NCBI GenBank assembly: GCA_013288005.1
Contig: JABDCS010000001.1
Coordinates: 87,843 to 122,877, forward strand
DNA: 35,035 nt
Origin: Chlamydiota bacterium
Lineage (GTDB): Bacteria; Chlamydiota; Chlamydiia; Chlamydiales; Rhabdochlamydiaceae
Direction: 5' to 3'
In this document: positions 1 through 6,523 of the stretch, in pieces
How the letters are laid out: each line of letters opens with the position of its first letter
Position numbering within the stretch: position 1 is the first letter of the stretch
Notes under the pieces: model-generated
Databases searched by the model: none
What the model was told of the DNA's origin: nothing
The model's input: only the letters and a program-made list of their open reading frames with translations
Position numbers and translations under genes: made by a program

Positions 1-105
1 AAGTAATCTCTCGGCGGTCTGCTGCATGGGGACAGGCCACTATATAGACCGAAAGAAGGGACCCTTCATTTAGATGCTTTTCTAATAGAGCTACACTAGA
101 AGCTT
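1..105. other. Left window edge, no gene resolved
   Basis: Short stretch between the window edge and the stop of the OsmC-like gene. On the plus strand two frames are open from the edge to stops near positions 47 and 73, so either could be the tail of a gene entering from the left. On the minus strand an ATG at 27-25 opens a frame that leaves the window, but no ribosome binding site precedes it. Nothing here is long enough to assign. Confidence 0.3.
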
Positions 106-522
106 TCATGCAGGCCTTGTACCCCAGTGAAAAGTAAATATCTGTTTGATATCCGGATGTAGACTTGCATGTACAGGACAGGTCATCGCTGCCCTTTCAA
201 TTTTTTCTTGGGAGGCAGCATCTATAGAATGAGGAAAGAAAAAAACGATATCTAATTTTGCAAGCATTCTCACCGGCTCTCTCTTCATCTCTTTTGTAAC
301 AACCAAATGCGCGCCTTTAAGGTCGATCCCTACGCGTTTAGCTGCCATCCCCATTAGGGTTAGCACACATGTACCCAAAGCAGTTGCCACTAGATCGGTT
401 GGCGAGAAATGTTTTCCCTGACCACCGTTGTCACGTGGAGCATCTGTGAATAACTCTTCTCCACTTTCGTGGATAGAGCGCGTTAAAAGATCCCCCTCAT
501 ACGATATTGAAATTTTTACCAT
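106..522 (-). CDS. OsmC/Ohr-family protein
   Basis: A 138-residue protein with the OsmC/Ohr fold signature. The first conserved cysteine is Cys52 in ATALGTCVLTLM and the second is Cys115 in AAMTCPVHASL, the pair that forms the peroxidase centre in OsmC and Ohr. The N-terminal half matches the usual strand-rich start with a 'GG..FSPTDL' segment. Family members reduce organic hydroperoxides in the cytoplasm with a thiol cofactor. The YhfA-like subgroup has the same cysteines but an unsettled role, and this protein could belong to either. It has no signal peptide and full family length. No strong ribosome site is seen before ATG 522; a gagt sequence lies about nine bases upstream. It is divergent from the lysine-rich gene at 640. 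Family call is firm, exact substrate unknown. Confidence 0.85.
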   Translation of the reverse strand: MVKISISYEGDLLTRSIHESGEELFTDAPRDNGGQGKHFSPTDLVATALGTCVLTLMGMAAKRVGIDLKGAHLVVTKEMKREPVRMLAKLDIVFFFPHSIDAASQEKIERAAMTCPVHASLHPDIKQIFTFHWGTRPA

Positions 523-572
523 AAAGTACTCAAAAAACGTTTTTTTACCAGAGCGGCAATTTTAAAAAAACC

Positions 573-602
573 TTGACAATAGCCCTTGAGCCGTCCTATA
601 CT
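573..602 (+). promoter_or_regulatory. Sigma70-type promoter of the lysine-rich gene
   Basis: A perfect TTGACA (573-578) is followed after 18 bases by TATACT (597-602). Transcription would begin near 609, giving a leader of about 30 bases before ATG 640, with an AAGGCGG-like site at 625-631. This is the best consensus promoter in the window and suggests strong expression by the main sigma factor. Confidence 0.7.
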
Positions 603-639
603 CGTGCCAAGGGTACATAGTATAAAGGCGGACATAATC

Positions 640-828
640 ATGATAGCAAAAGTAAAAAAAAGTTCCATCAAAGCTCCACCCAAAAAAAAGAGCGCGGCCA
701 AACCCGTAAAAGCGGCTAAAACGACAACCAAAGAAACGCCTAAAGAGACTAAAAAAGAAGCACCTAAGTCCTCTCTTCATCGCATGCTAACAGCCGAAGG
801 TTGGAAACGCATGGTCAGTAAAGGCTAA
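640..828 (+). CDS. Small lysine-rich (histone H1-like) protein
   Basis: A 62-residue basic protein. Residues 1-45 are almost entirely Lys, Ala, Pro, Thr and Ser in short KKSxxK, AAKPVKAAK and KET repeats, like the tails of histone H1 and chlamydial Hc1/Hc2. The last 18 residues are different: SSLHRMLTAEGWKRM, followed by a short basic end, looks like a conserved short helix. An upstream in-frame ATG at 586 lies inside the promoter, so ATG 640 with its AAGGCGG-like site was chosen. A DNA- or RNA-binding role is likely from composition, but composition alone cannot separate a nucleoid protein from a small ribosome-associated basic protein. The promoter is strong and the gene appears monocistronic. 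Confidence 0.65.
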   Translation: MIAKVKKSSIKAPPKKKSAAKPVKAAKTTTKETPKETKKEAPKSSLHRMLTAEGWKRMVSKG

Positions 829-912
829 TTTTAGAAGGCATTTTTCTTTATTTCTTTTTTTTGCCCTCAATTTCGCAAAAAATTAAATGCAATCGTAGTT
901 TTATTTTTATCG

Positions 913-928
913 GTCCGCAAGGACCGGT
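913..928 (+). terminator. Stem-loop with GCAA tetraloop after the lysine-rich gene
   Basis: CGGTCC (913-918), GCAA loop, GGACCG (923-928): a perfect 6-bp GC-rich stem closed by a GNRA-type tetraloop, followed by GTATTTTGCTTT. The U-tract is interrupted, so this may be a weak intrinsic terminator or a 3'-end stabilising hairpin for the mRNA from 573. It lies before the fabI promoter, which suits a boundary element. Confidence 0.5.
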
Positions 929-957
929 ATTTTGCTTTCCCCTATTTTAACCATACC

Positions 958-986
958 TTGTTTTGCAGCCCCGTTTGTGCTATAAA
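958..986 (+). promoter_or_regulatory. Probable fabI promoter
   Basis: TTGTTT (958-963), 17 bases, TATAAA (981-986). The spacing is ideal and the elements match the sigma70 consensus partly. A start near 993 leaves a leader of about 30 bases with GAGG at 1009-1012 before ATG 1022. Confidence 0.45.
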
Positions 987-1021
987 TATATACCTGAAAT
1001 TTTAAAGACGAGGCATACGTT

Positions 1022-1972
1022 ATGTTCCATATCGATCTACGAGGTAAAAAAGCTTTTATCGCAGGTATCGGAGACGATCAGGGCTATGGATGGGCTATTG
1101 CAAAGGCTTTAGCTGAAGCAGGTGCAGAGATCATCATAGGCACATGGACTCCTATCTTGAAGATTTTTACGCAGTCTTGGGCGGCGGGAAAATTCAACGA
1201 ATCTCGTAAACTCAGCAATGGAAACTTGATGAACTATCTCAAGGTCTATCCTCTCGATGCTGCCTATGACAGTCCAGAAGATGTTCCAGCAGAAATTCGT
1301 GAAAATAAACGCTATGCAGAAGTCGCTCGCTACACTGTTTCAGAAGTAGCTGAGGACGTAGAGCGTGAGTTTGGAAAGATCGATATCCTCGTTCACGCAT
1401 TAGCCAATGCCCCCGAAGTGAAAAAGCCTCTTCTTGAAACTTCGCGAGGCGGTTATCTTGCAGCGCAAAGTTCTTCTTCTTATTCGTTCATCAGCCTCAT
1501 CCAGCACTTTGGTCCCCATATGAACCCTCAAGGTTCTGCTGTCTCGCTTACCTACCTCGCTTCCGAGCGCGTTATTCCAGGTTATGGTGGCGGGATGAGT
1601 TCCGCGAAAGCTTCTCTAGAAAGTGATACACGCGTTCTCTCCTGGGAAGCTGGCCGCAAATGGAATGTTCGGGTCAACGTAATTTCAGCAGGTCCTTTGA
1701 AAAGTCGCGCTGCACGGGCCATCGGCCATACAGGCGGCGTCAGCTTTATCGATCAGATGATTGCATTTTCCCAAGCAAATGCACCGTTACAAAAAGATTT
1801 AGAAGCTGAAGAAATTGGCCAAGCCGCTCTCTTTCTTTTGTCCCCTCTCGCCTCTGCGATAAGTGGTGTTACACTCTACGTTGATAACGGGCTCCATGCT
1901 ATGGGAATTGCCGTCGATAGTCCCGCCTTTCAGGGACAAGAGTTCGCAGCTCACGCACACTTGGAAGTATAG
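1022..1972 (+). CDS. fabI: Enoyl-[acyl-carrier-protein] reductase (NADH), plant/chlamydial type
   Basis: A 316-residue short-chain dehydrogenase-like enoyl-ACP reductase that carries out the last reduction of each fatty-acid elongation cycle in the cytoplasm. The NAD-binding start '[19 protein letters not shown]' spans residues 12-30. The active site has Tyr178 (LTYLAS) and the catalytic pair Tyr188 and Lys196 in [15 protein letters not shown]. The spacing is Y-x7-K, as in plastid ENR of plants, whereas E. coli FabI has Y-x6-K. The long insertion after the first strand (about residues 42-118) is also typical of plant and chlamydial enzymes, making the protein longer than the roughly 260 residues of enterobacterial FabI. 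ATG 1022 is preceded by GAGG at nine bases. The gene is single, with its own promoter and terminator. Confidence 0.97.
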   Translation: MFHIDLRGKKAFIAGIGDDQGYGWAIAKALAEAGAEIIIGTWTPILKIFTQSWAAGKFNESRKLSNGNLMNYLKVYPLDAAYDSPEDVPAEIRENKRYAEVARYTVSEVAEDVEREFGKIDILVHALANAPEVKKPLLETSRGGYLAAQSSSSYSFISLIQHFGPHMNPQGSAVSLTYLASERVIPGYGGGMSSAKASLESDTRVLSWEAGRKWNVRVNVISAGPLKSRAARAIGHTGGVSFIDQMIAFSQANAPLQKDLEAEEIGQAALFLLSPLASAISGVTLYVDNGLHAMGIAVDSPAFQGQEFAAHAHLEV

Positions 1973-1981
1973 GTCTTTTTT

Positions 1982-2013
1982 AAACTCCTGTTTAATTAAG
2001 AAGGAGTTTTTTT
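1982..2013 (+). terminator. Intrinsic terminator of fabI
   Basis: AAACTCCT (1982-1989) pairs with AGGAGTTT (2002-2009) across a 12-base loop, and a run of seven T follows (2007-2013). It begins ten bases after the fabI stop. Confidence 0.85.
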
Positions 2014-2081
2014 AAATTAAAACTATACTTTTTTATTGAATTTGTTAAATAATAAAATTAACAAAAGAAAAAGTGTTGATT

Positions 2082-2423
2082 ATGATTACCGTTATTGAAG
2101 TCAGTGTCGCAATTATCGCCACATTATTTTTACTGCTTACCGTTTGCGCTGTAGTTGCTTTATTCACAATGAAGAAAACGGTCAAAAAATTGGATAAAGT
2201 CGTTGATGAAAGCGCAACTCTGATTCAAGACATCCAAAAAAAATCGGAAGCACTCGATGTCTTTTTTCAACCTATGTATGCATTGAAAAAAGCTCATACA
2301 GATAGTAAGCACTCTAAAAGCACACCAGAAAAAATTAGTGAAATTCTAGAATGCCTCATGCATGGTGTGATTCTCTTTAACAAAATTAAAAACGAGGTAA
2401 AAGGTTATGACAAAACGCGATGA
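2082..2423 (+). CDS. DUF948/YtxG-like membrane-anchored protein
   Basis: 113 residues from ATG 2082; a GTG at 2073 is an alternative start. A single hydrophobic segment (about residues 5-29, rich in I, L, V and A) is followed by a heptad-like helix 'KKTVKKLDKVVDESATLIQDI', then a polar C-terminus. This matches the plan of DUF948 (Bacillus YtxG-like) proteins: one membrane anchor plus a coiled coil facing the cytoplasm. The biochemical role of the family is not known. The stop overlaps the start of the next gene by 17 bases, so the two are probably translationally coupled. The partner resembling YtxH supports the assignment, since ytxG and ytxH are neighbours in Firmicutes. The leader is AT-rich with no clear ribosome site. 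Confidence 0.65.
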   Translation: MITVIEVSVAIIATLFLLLTVCAVVALFTMKKTVKKLDKVVDESATLIQDIQKKSEALDVFFQPMYALKKAHTDSKHSKSTPEKISEILECLMHGVILFNKIKNEVKGYDKTR

Positions 2424-2709
2424 TGATTCGAGCAAGTTATGGATTGGTGCTTTACTTGGTGCTGCAGCAGTAGGGACTCTTTCTGTCCTATTAGCTACCC
2501 GCGAACACAACAAAGATAAACACCAAACCTTAGGCCTAGTGGGAAAAGCTCTTGAAAACGTGGGTTGCATATTAGAAAAACACGACATAAAAGAACCCAA
2601 AATGATGAAACAAATGGAAAAGACAATCGAGAAACATGATTGCCAATTATCGGGAATCATTAATTGGGTAGCGACAGGTTTTCAAATATGGAAAAAAATA
2701 AAAGGATGA
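2407..2709 (+). CDS. YtxH-like protein
   Basis: 100 residues. A short hydrophobic glycine/alanine segment, 'LWIGALLGAAAVGTLSVLLA', lies at residues 11-30 after a charged start, the hallmark of the YtxH ('gas vesicle/general stress') family. The rest is a charged helix with two cysteines (near residues 53 and 79) rather than the simple long coiled coil of typical YtxH. GAGGT precedes ATG 2407 by about nine bases. The gene overlaps the upstream DUF948-like gene and is separated by only seven bases from the next, so the three form one transcription unit. Similarity is by pattern and context only; function unknown. Confidence 0.6.
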   Translation: MTKRDDDSSKLWIGALLGAAAVGTLSVLLATREHNKDKHQTLGLVGKALENVGCILEKHDIKEPKMMKQMEKTIEKHDCQLSGIINWVATGFQIWKKIKG

Positions 2710-2716
2710 GGTGATT

Positions 2717-3040
2717 ATGAGTAAAGAACACCCCTATAGAAATTTCTTTGCTGGTGCTATGCTCAGATCGAGCTTAGGCGCTATTACAGCAATAGTAGCT
2801 TCTGGGAAGGGAAAAGGGCTGAAAAAAGAGTTATTAAAAAAATACCACAAGCTAAAAGATGATCTCGAAAATTTTAGCAAAGAAACTCTCCATTTACCTT
2901 TAGATAGCCCTAAAAAAATCCTCAAAAAAGCTAAAAAAACGGTAAGAAAAGTTGCTAAGAAAGCCGTTAAAAAAACACTGAAAAAAGCCGCACGGAAAGT
3001 GCTCAAACGAACAGCTAAGAAAGCGCTTTCCAAACGCTAA
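2717..3040 (+). CDS. Hydrophobic N-terminus with histone H1-like basic tail
   Basis: 107 residues from ATG 2717, which has GAGGTG four to five bases upstream; GTG 2711 is possible but less likely. Residues 8-29 form a weakly hydrophobic, glycine-containing segment (FFAGAMLRSSLGAITAIVAS) resembling the YtxH start. Residues 30-60 are a charged helix. Residues 66-107 are a Lys/Arg/Ala tail of repeating KKAxKK and KKTxKK units, closely like histone H1 and chlamydial Hc1 tails. A protein with both parts could hold nucleic acid at the membrane, but this is inference. The alternative is a soluble nucleoid protein with a hydrophobic helix. It is the last gene of the cassette, followed by a terminator inside the convergent gene. 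Confidence 0.65.
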   Translation: MSKEHPYRNFFAGAMLRSSLGAITAIVASGKGKGLKKELLKKYHKLKDDLENFSKETLHLPLDSPKKILKKAKKTVRKVAKKAVKKTLKKAARKVLKRTAKKALSKR

Positions 3041-3049
3041 GAAGCAGTA

Positions 3050-4408
3050 TCAAAAGCAACAAGGGCCACAGGATTCAATTAGCGGTTCGGCATTATTGTT
3101 GCCGCTATTTTTTGAAAGGCTCTTATCTTTTAGTAGATCGATTTCTTGCGTAGGTGCATGGGGATGAATTTCTAAGCACATGCGCACGGTACATGAAGGC
3201 TCTCGCGAGAGAGTTCGTAAAGCGAGTTGCCAATCGTAAGCGGTGAAACGATTTTCCCCGCGATTGGCGACTTGTCTCTGGCGATTACCTCGTAGAAGAT
3301 GGCCATAAAACTCTCCTTTTCCCTCAATTACATCAAAGCGTAATTTCATTGTAAGAGTAGTAGATACAATCGTTACCCGCTGAACCAATGGGAAGGAACT
3401 TCCCCTCTTTTCATCTAGTAGAATTTGGTGTGAGGGATGATAGTCCATGAAAAGATTGACTTCACATTTTTCTACACCTGTCTTAGGCGGCTCTACACCA
3501 AGAACAAAATCGATTGTATAGTGGCCAGGTTGGGTAGTGTGCCAACTTGTAGCCCCTTGAAGAGTTAAAGAATGCAGCTCTTGCTTATTTCCCCAAAAAA
3601 GATGTAGAGACTTGCTGGTAAGATCATCTATCCAGGTATAAAGATCTCGCTCAGTCTTCTCTTTGGGGAGTTTTGCAAGGGGATAAACCAGTGAAGTTCG
3701 CATCTGAAGAGGGTGATCAAGCGGAATGCGTTCTGACTCCATAAAACAATCGAAAAGCGTTGGCTGTGGGCTTGTGCCCTCATAAAGTTCTCGAGCATAC
3801 GGCCCCTGATAAAGGTCAAATCCTGCATGCCAGAAAGCGAAAAAGCTAGCCATATAGTGTTTTGACTGCTCGTCATCTTGCATTTGCAAGGCGATTAATT
3901 CATCAGCTAATTGGGAGGAAGAATGCACAATACGTTCTGGTCGTAAATGATAAAGACCTTGAGCAGCATCGAGTTTTGCGCGTTTTCCTGACGACCATTG
4001 GAAGGTTTGCTTTTCAGCGTGTGCAATAATTCGCGCTATTGAACTGGAAAGCCGAGAATCTAAATACTCTCCTAAAACAGCACCATATTCTTTACGTAGA
4101 TAAAGAAATATAGGAAGAAATTCGATAGCTAATCCAGGATCGCGAATTTCGGGATATTCATGGAGATAGATCGGAAAACAACCATCGACTTCAAAATGGA
4201 GTAATTTCTCCAGCCTTTCTTTTCCTTGGAGAATATCTTCACCCAAGCGACTGCGAAAAAGAGCTAAAACAAAACAAAAATTTTCTAACAGTGGTATCGT
4301 GTCGTGCTGGATTCCGTCAGATTCGTAAGAAAAATGAATCCATCCTGTTTGAGAACTGAGGCGCTTGCGGGCAGCATCCAGAGAAATATCAATAAGTCTT
4401 CTACTCAT
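3050..4408 (-). CDS. Conserved-looking unknown protein, 452 residues
   Basis: The start was set at ATG 4408, because GGAG lies seven bases upstream and this gives the overlap ATGAGTAG with the stop of the preceding HAD gene; the longer frame begins at 4429. There is no signal peptide or membrane segment. Residues 1 to about 235 look mainly helical, with aromatic-rich motifs such as 'YLHEYPEIRDPGLAIEFLP' near 81-99. Residues 240-430 look beta-rich, with 'WHTTQPGHYTIDFVLG' and repeated short strands. It ends in a CGPCC motif. The helical-then-beta plan recalls alpha/alpha-toroid plus beta-sandwich carbohydrate-active enzymes, but no catalytic motif is recognised, so no function is claimed. Coupling to a sugar-phosphatase-like HAD gene is weakly in line with a carbohydrate role. 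Confidence 0.7.
   Translation of the reverse strand: MSRRLIDISLDAARKRLSSQTGWIHFSYESDGIQHDTIPLLENFCFVLALFRSRLGEDILQGKERLEKLLHFEVDGCFPIYLHEYPEIRDPGLAIEFLPIFLYLRKEYGAVLGEYLDSRLSSSIARIIAHAEKQTFQWSSGKRAKLDAAQGLYHLRPERIVHSSSQLADELIALQMQDDEQSKHYMASFFAFWHAGFDLYQGPYARELYEGTSPQPTLFDCFMESERIPLDHPLQMRTSLVYPLAKLPKEKTERDLYTWIDDLTSKSLHLFWGNKQELHSLTLQGATSWHTTQPGHYTIDFVLGVEPPKTGVEKCEVNLFMDYHPSHQILLDEKRGSSFPLVQRVTIVSTTLTMKLRFDVIEGKGEFYGHLLRGNRQRQVANRGENRFTAYDWQLALRTLSREPSCTVRMCLEIHPHAPTQEIDLLKDKSLSKNSGNNNAEPLIESCGPCCF
3080..3113 (+). terminator. Terminator of the three-gene YtxG/YtxH/histone-like unit
   Basis: TAGCGG (3080-3085) and CCGCTA (3102-3107) form a stem, followed at once by six T (3108-3113); an alternative inner stem CGGCA/TGCCG (3088-3092 with 3100-3104) is also possible. 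It lies 40 bases after the stop at 3040, inside the 3' end of the convergent minus-strand gene. Confidence 0.65.
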
Positions 4409-5267
4409 TTCTATCTCCTTCCGTTCCACCTACAGCCGCGGCTAAAGCGCGTATCATTCCCATTTTACTGGGTGGCTGAGCGACAATATCCGCCTCCGCG
4501 AGTATTTCTGGCGGAGCTGTTTCTACAACGATTTTTATATCAGCTTCTCGGAGCATGCTAAGATCATTGAAATCATCTCCTGCTACAATAATGCGCTCTC
4601 CTTCTTTCCAGCCCGTTTTCTTTAAGATCCTTCGCAAAGCTTTTCCTTTTGTCGCTTCATGATTGGTTACAAGGGCGAGAAAAAACCGTGGATCAAACCC
4701 AGTGTCGCGAATTACCGTAATTTCCAAGTCAGAAAAAAGTGAGAGTTTCTCGGCAACAGCACGAACTGTTTTTTCTGGTCCTAGGCATTTTAATAGAGAA
4801 AATTGCATGCCTAGCAATTCTTGAGAAGATTGAACTATTTGCCAAGGTTGCGAACAAAAATTCTGTAATTTCTGGCAATAATTTCGATAGGAAAGAGAAA
4901 AACTTTCAGGACGGTAATAACAAAAATCGCCTTTTGCAAACCCCGCATAAACGAGGTAATTTTCCGGTTCCCCTTGGTAAGCCCTATCAGCATGAGAGAG
5001 GATCTCGCTATCTAGATAACAGGGCTCAAATGCCTTTTGTAGGGGCATTTCCACAATATCGGCACCATTTTGCACGCCGAGAAAATAGGGGAAAGAAAGA
5101 GTGATAAGCGATTTTTGAGCCGAGGAAAAGGTGCGGCCGGTTAGGAAAAGCATCTTCCAGCCCGATTTCTGAAGTGTGTGCAAGTAGTCGACGACAGGGA
5201 GGTAAATAGGTTGAAAACCATCCACTACGGTCCCATCAAGATCTAAAACAATCCAGCCCTTTTCCAT
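4401..5267 (-). CDS. Cof-type (HAD-IIB) phosphatase
   Basis: A 288-residue cytoplasmic haloacid dehalogenase-type phosphatase. Motif I is DLDGT with Asp9 as nucleophile and Asp11 as acid/base. Motif II is TGR at 43-45. Motif III is Lys207 or Lys209 in EATKGKAL. Motif IV is GDDFNDLSML at 230-239, which supplies the Mg2+ aspartates. The cap inserted between motifs II and III is of the C2 type, as in Cof, trehalose-phosphate and mannosyl-3-phosphoglycerate phosphatases. These enzymes hydrolyse sugar phosphates or pyridoxal phosphate; the substrate cannot be read from the sequence. GAGGGG precedes the ATG closely. The stop overlaps the start of the 452-residue gene by eight bases, so the two are coupled. 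A tandem repeat lies in its leader. Confidence 0.9.
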   Translation of the reverse strand: MEKGWIVLDLDGTVVDGFQPIYLPVVDYLHTLQKSGWKMLFLTGRTFSSAQKSLITLSFPYFLGVQNGADIVEMPLQKAFEPCYLDSEILSHADRAYQGEPENYLVYAGFAKGDFCYYRPESFSLSYRNYCQKLQNFCSQPWQIVQSSQELLGMQFSLLKCLGPEKTVRAVAEKLSLFSDLEITVIRDTGFDPRFFLALVTNHEATKGKALRRILKKTGWKEGERIIVAGDDFNDLSMLREADIKIVVETAPPEILAEADIVAQPPSKMGMIRALAAAVGGTEGDRNE

Positions 5268-5282
5268 TACCCCTCTAACTGC

Positions 5283-5312
5283 GCGTGTCCTGTGCGTGTC
5301 CTGTGCGTGTCC
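5283..5312. repeat. 11-bp tandem repeat, about 2.7 copies
   Basis: The unit GCGTGTCCTGT occurs at 5283-5293 and 5294-5304 and partly at 5305-5312. It sits 15 bases upstream of the HAD gene start on the minus strand and just upstream of the putative promoter of the FliO-like gene on the plus strand, so copy-number change could affect either. Confidence 0.85.
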
Positions 5313-5321
5313 ATCTATTCA

Positions 5322-5350
5322 TTGACAAGAGACACAAAATTTTTTATGTA
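5322..5350 (+). promoter_or_regulatory. Possible promoter of the FliO-like gene
   Basis: A perfect TTGACA (5322-5327), 17 bases, then TATGTA (5345-5350), which matches the -10 consensus only at its first half. The leader would be about 105 bases and contains the hairpin at 5388-5414. Confidence 0.4.
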
Positions 5351-5387
5351 CCATTAACGGCGTAGATATTTTCCTCTTCAGGTGGAA

Positions 5388-5414
5388 TTCTTCGCAACCC
5401 AGGATTGCGTAGAA
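5388..5414 (+). promoter_or_regulatory. Hairpin in the FliO-like leader
   Basis: The 10-base arms 5388-5397 and 5405-5414 are complementary with one mismatch and enclose a 7-base loop. No U-run follows, so it is not an intrinsic terminator. It could be an operator or an RNA structure in the 5' leader, ending 48 bases before ATG 5462. Confidence 0.35.
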
Positions 5415-5461
5415 CGTTATAAAAATCCAAAATGGTTTGTAGTTTTTTAGAAAGGAAGGAT

Positions 5462-5920
5462 ATGCGTTTTGTAAAAATTTTGTTTTTATTCCTATGGAGT
5501 TTTCTTCCTCTTATAGCAGTCGCACAGGCGCCCCCAAGCCCCACTGAAACCTCTCCACCAATAGAAAACACGCCTCCGCCGCCCCCTCCCACTTCTATGG
5601 AACTACAAGCACAAACCTCACGGCCTGCCCCCCCAGTCGAAGATTATGGTTCTGCTTTCTTTAAAATGATGAGCGCGCTTGTTGTTTTGTTATTGGCTAT
5701 TATTCTCGTGATGTGGCTCTTTAAAAGCATTGCGCGCGGTAAATTTAGACGCCATACTTCTTCCTGTATTGAGATTATCGAACGGCGCCCTTTAAGCCAA
5801 AAATCTATGCTCTATCTTATCGAAGTCGATGGAGCCCGTATTCTACTTGCGGAATCCTCCTTGGAAGTGCGCCCTCTCTATCAAGAAGGCACAGCACGAA
5901 CCAAGGGTGTAGTAGACTAA
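5462..5920 (+). CDS. FliO-like membrane protein
   Basis: 152 residues from ATG 5462, preceded by AAAGGAAGGA; the longer frame from 5432 lacks a ribosome site and would bury the signal sequence. Residues 1-22 look like a signal peptide (ending near VAQA). Residues 23-57 are proline-rich. Residues about 67-86 are a membrane helix (ALVVLLLAIILVMWLF). After it comes the FliO/YbaF-family domain, with the typical order 'EIIERRPLSQKSMLYLIEV', then DGARILLAES and LEVRPL. FliO assists assembly of the flagellar export gate (FliP) at the inner membrane. No other flagellar or T3S core gene is nearby, so here it may serve the T3S gate or be a remnant. Family call is good, role uncertain. Confidence 0.75.
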   Translation: MRFVKILFLFLWSFLPLIAVAQAPPSPTETSPPIENTPPPPPPTSMELQAQTSRPAPPVEDYGSAFFKMMSALVVLLLAIILVMWLFKSIARGKFRRHTSSCIEIIERRPLSQKSMLYLIEVDGARILLAESSLEVRPLYQEGTARTKGVVD

Positions 5921-5926
5921 TTAGGA

Positions 5927-6010
5927 AGGGAGCATATGTGTGTCTCTACCTCTCGCCAAGCCGATAAGGCTTGGCTTCGCCCTGGGAAACCCCCACATAT
6001 GCACCTCCCT
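5927..6010. repeat. Nested inverted repeat (about 84 bases)
   Basis: The outer arms AGGGAGCATATGTG (5927-5940) and its complement at 5994-6010 match fully except for a 3-base bulge (6002-6004). Inside is a separate 8-bp GC-rich hairpin, GCCAAGCC (5955-5962), GATAA loop, GGCTTGGC (5968-5975). It lies between convergent genes and has no U-run. It could be a structured RNA, a two-way transcription boundary, or a small repeat element. Confidence 0.75.
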
Positions 6011-6016
6011 ATTACC

Positions 6017-6041
6017 CTACAAGCGAGATTGGGATGGAATT
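6017..6041. repeat. Partial copy of the 17-kb hairpin arm
   Basis: Read by eye, 21 of 25 bases match the complement of the left arm of the hairpin at 17016-17040; both carry CTACAAGCGAGATT. The copy abuts the nested inverted repeat at 5927-6010 and runs into the stop codon of the 6040-6498 gene. This suggests a small dispersed repeat family. Confidence 0.5.
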
Positions 6042-6498
6042 AGGTGTTTGAGGGTGCTTTCTTTGCTTCAAGCTCTTTTTCCACCTGGTATTTGACGCGA
6101 TTTCCCGAGATATCCCACAAAAGCGGTACGAAAAAATTGAATACAGGCATCTCGCTAACAAAATATCTTACCATATTTGCCCCTGCATGCTTGGCATAAT
6201 CCAAAGCCTTCCAGGCGCGTGCAATTTCCCTTTTTTCATGGGATTGATTGTTAGCCCAATACGCTCTTCCATAATGCAAAACTGCTTTCCCTAATCCATA
6301 GGCACCTTCAACAGCACTACCCATCATACGTAATTTGCCTGGAATACCGCCGATAACAGGGAGGAAGGGAGCTAGGTAACCCGCCCAATTCAAAATCTTC
6401 TCTCCATTTGCTAGTGCTTTTTGGATCTCTTTTTCTTGTACAGGATAAAAATCCTTTCCCCATACAAAGGGTGGTAATATATCTGTTTTTGCTGCCAT
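6040..6498 (-). CDS. Unknown small protein with hydrophobic segments
   Basis: 152 residues, no recognised family. A hydrophobic stretch at about 35-54 (ILNWAGYLAPFLPVIGGIPG) and a shorter one at 117-130 (MPVFNFFVPLLWDI) are separated by a charged helical region; the C-terminus is Lys/Glu-rich. There is no cleavable signal peptide, so it may be a peripheral or bitopic membrane protein or an Inc-like secreted protein. AGGA lies in the leader before ATG 6498. It follows the 6524-7174 gene by 25 bases on the same strand, so the two are probably co-transcribed. Confidence 0.65.
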   Translation of the reverse strand: MAAKTDILPPFVWGKDFYPVQEKEIQKALANGEKILNWAGYLAPFLPVIGGIPGKLRMMGSAVEGAYGLGKAVLHYGRAYWANNQSHEKREIARAWKALDYAKHAGANMVRYFVSEMPVFNFFVPLLWDISGNRVKYQVEKELEAKKAPSNT

Positions 6499-6523
6499 AG
6501 TTTTCTTTTCCTATTTAATTAAT

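Noticed and set aside
2734..3033. Phe/Leu-rich minus-strand frame opposite the histone-like tail
   Set aside because: Lysine codons read backwards as Phe codons give false membrane proteins.
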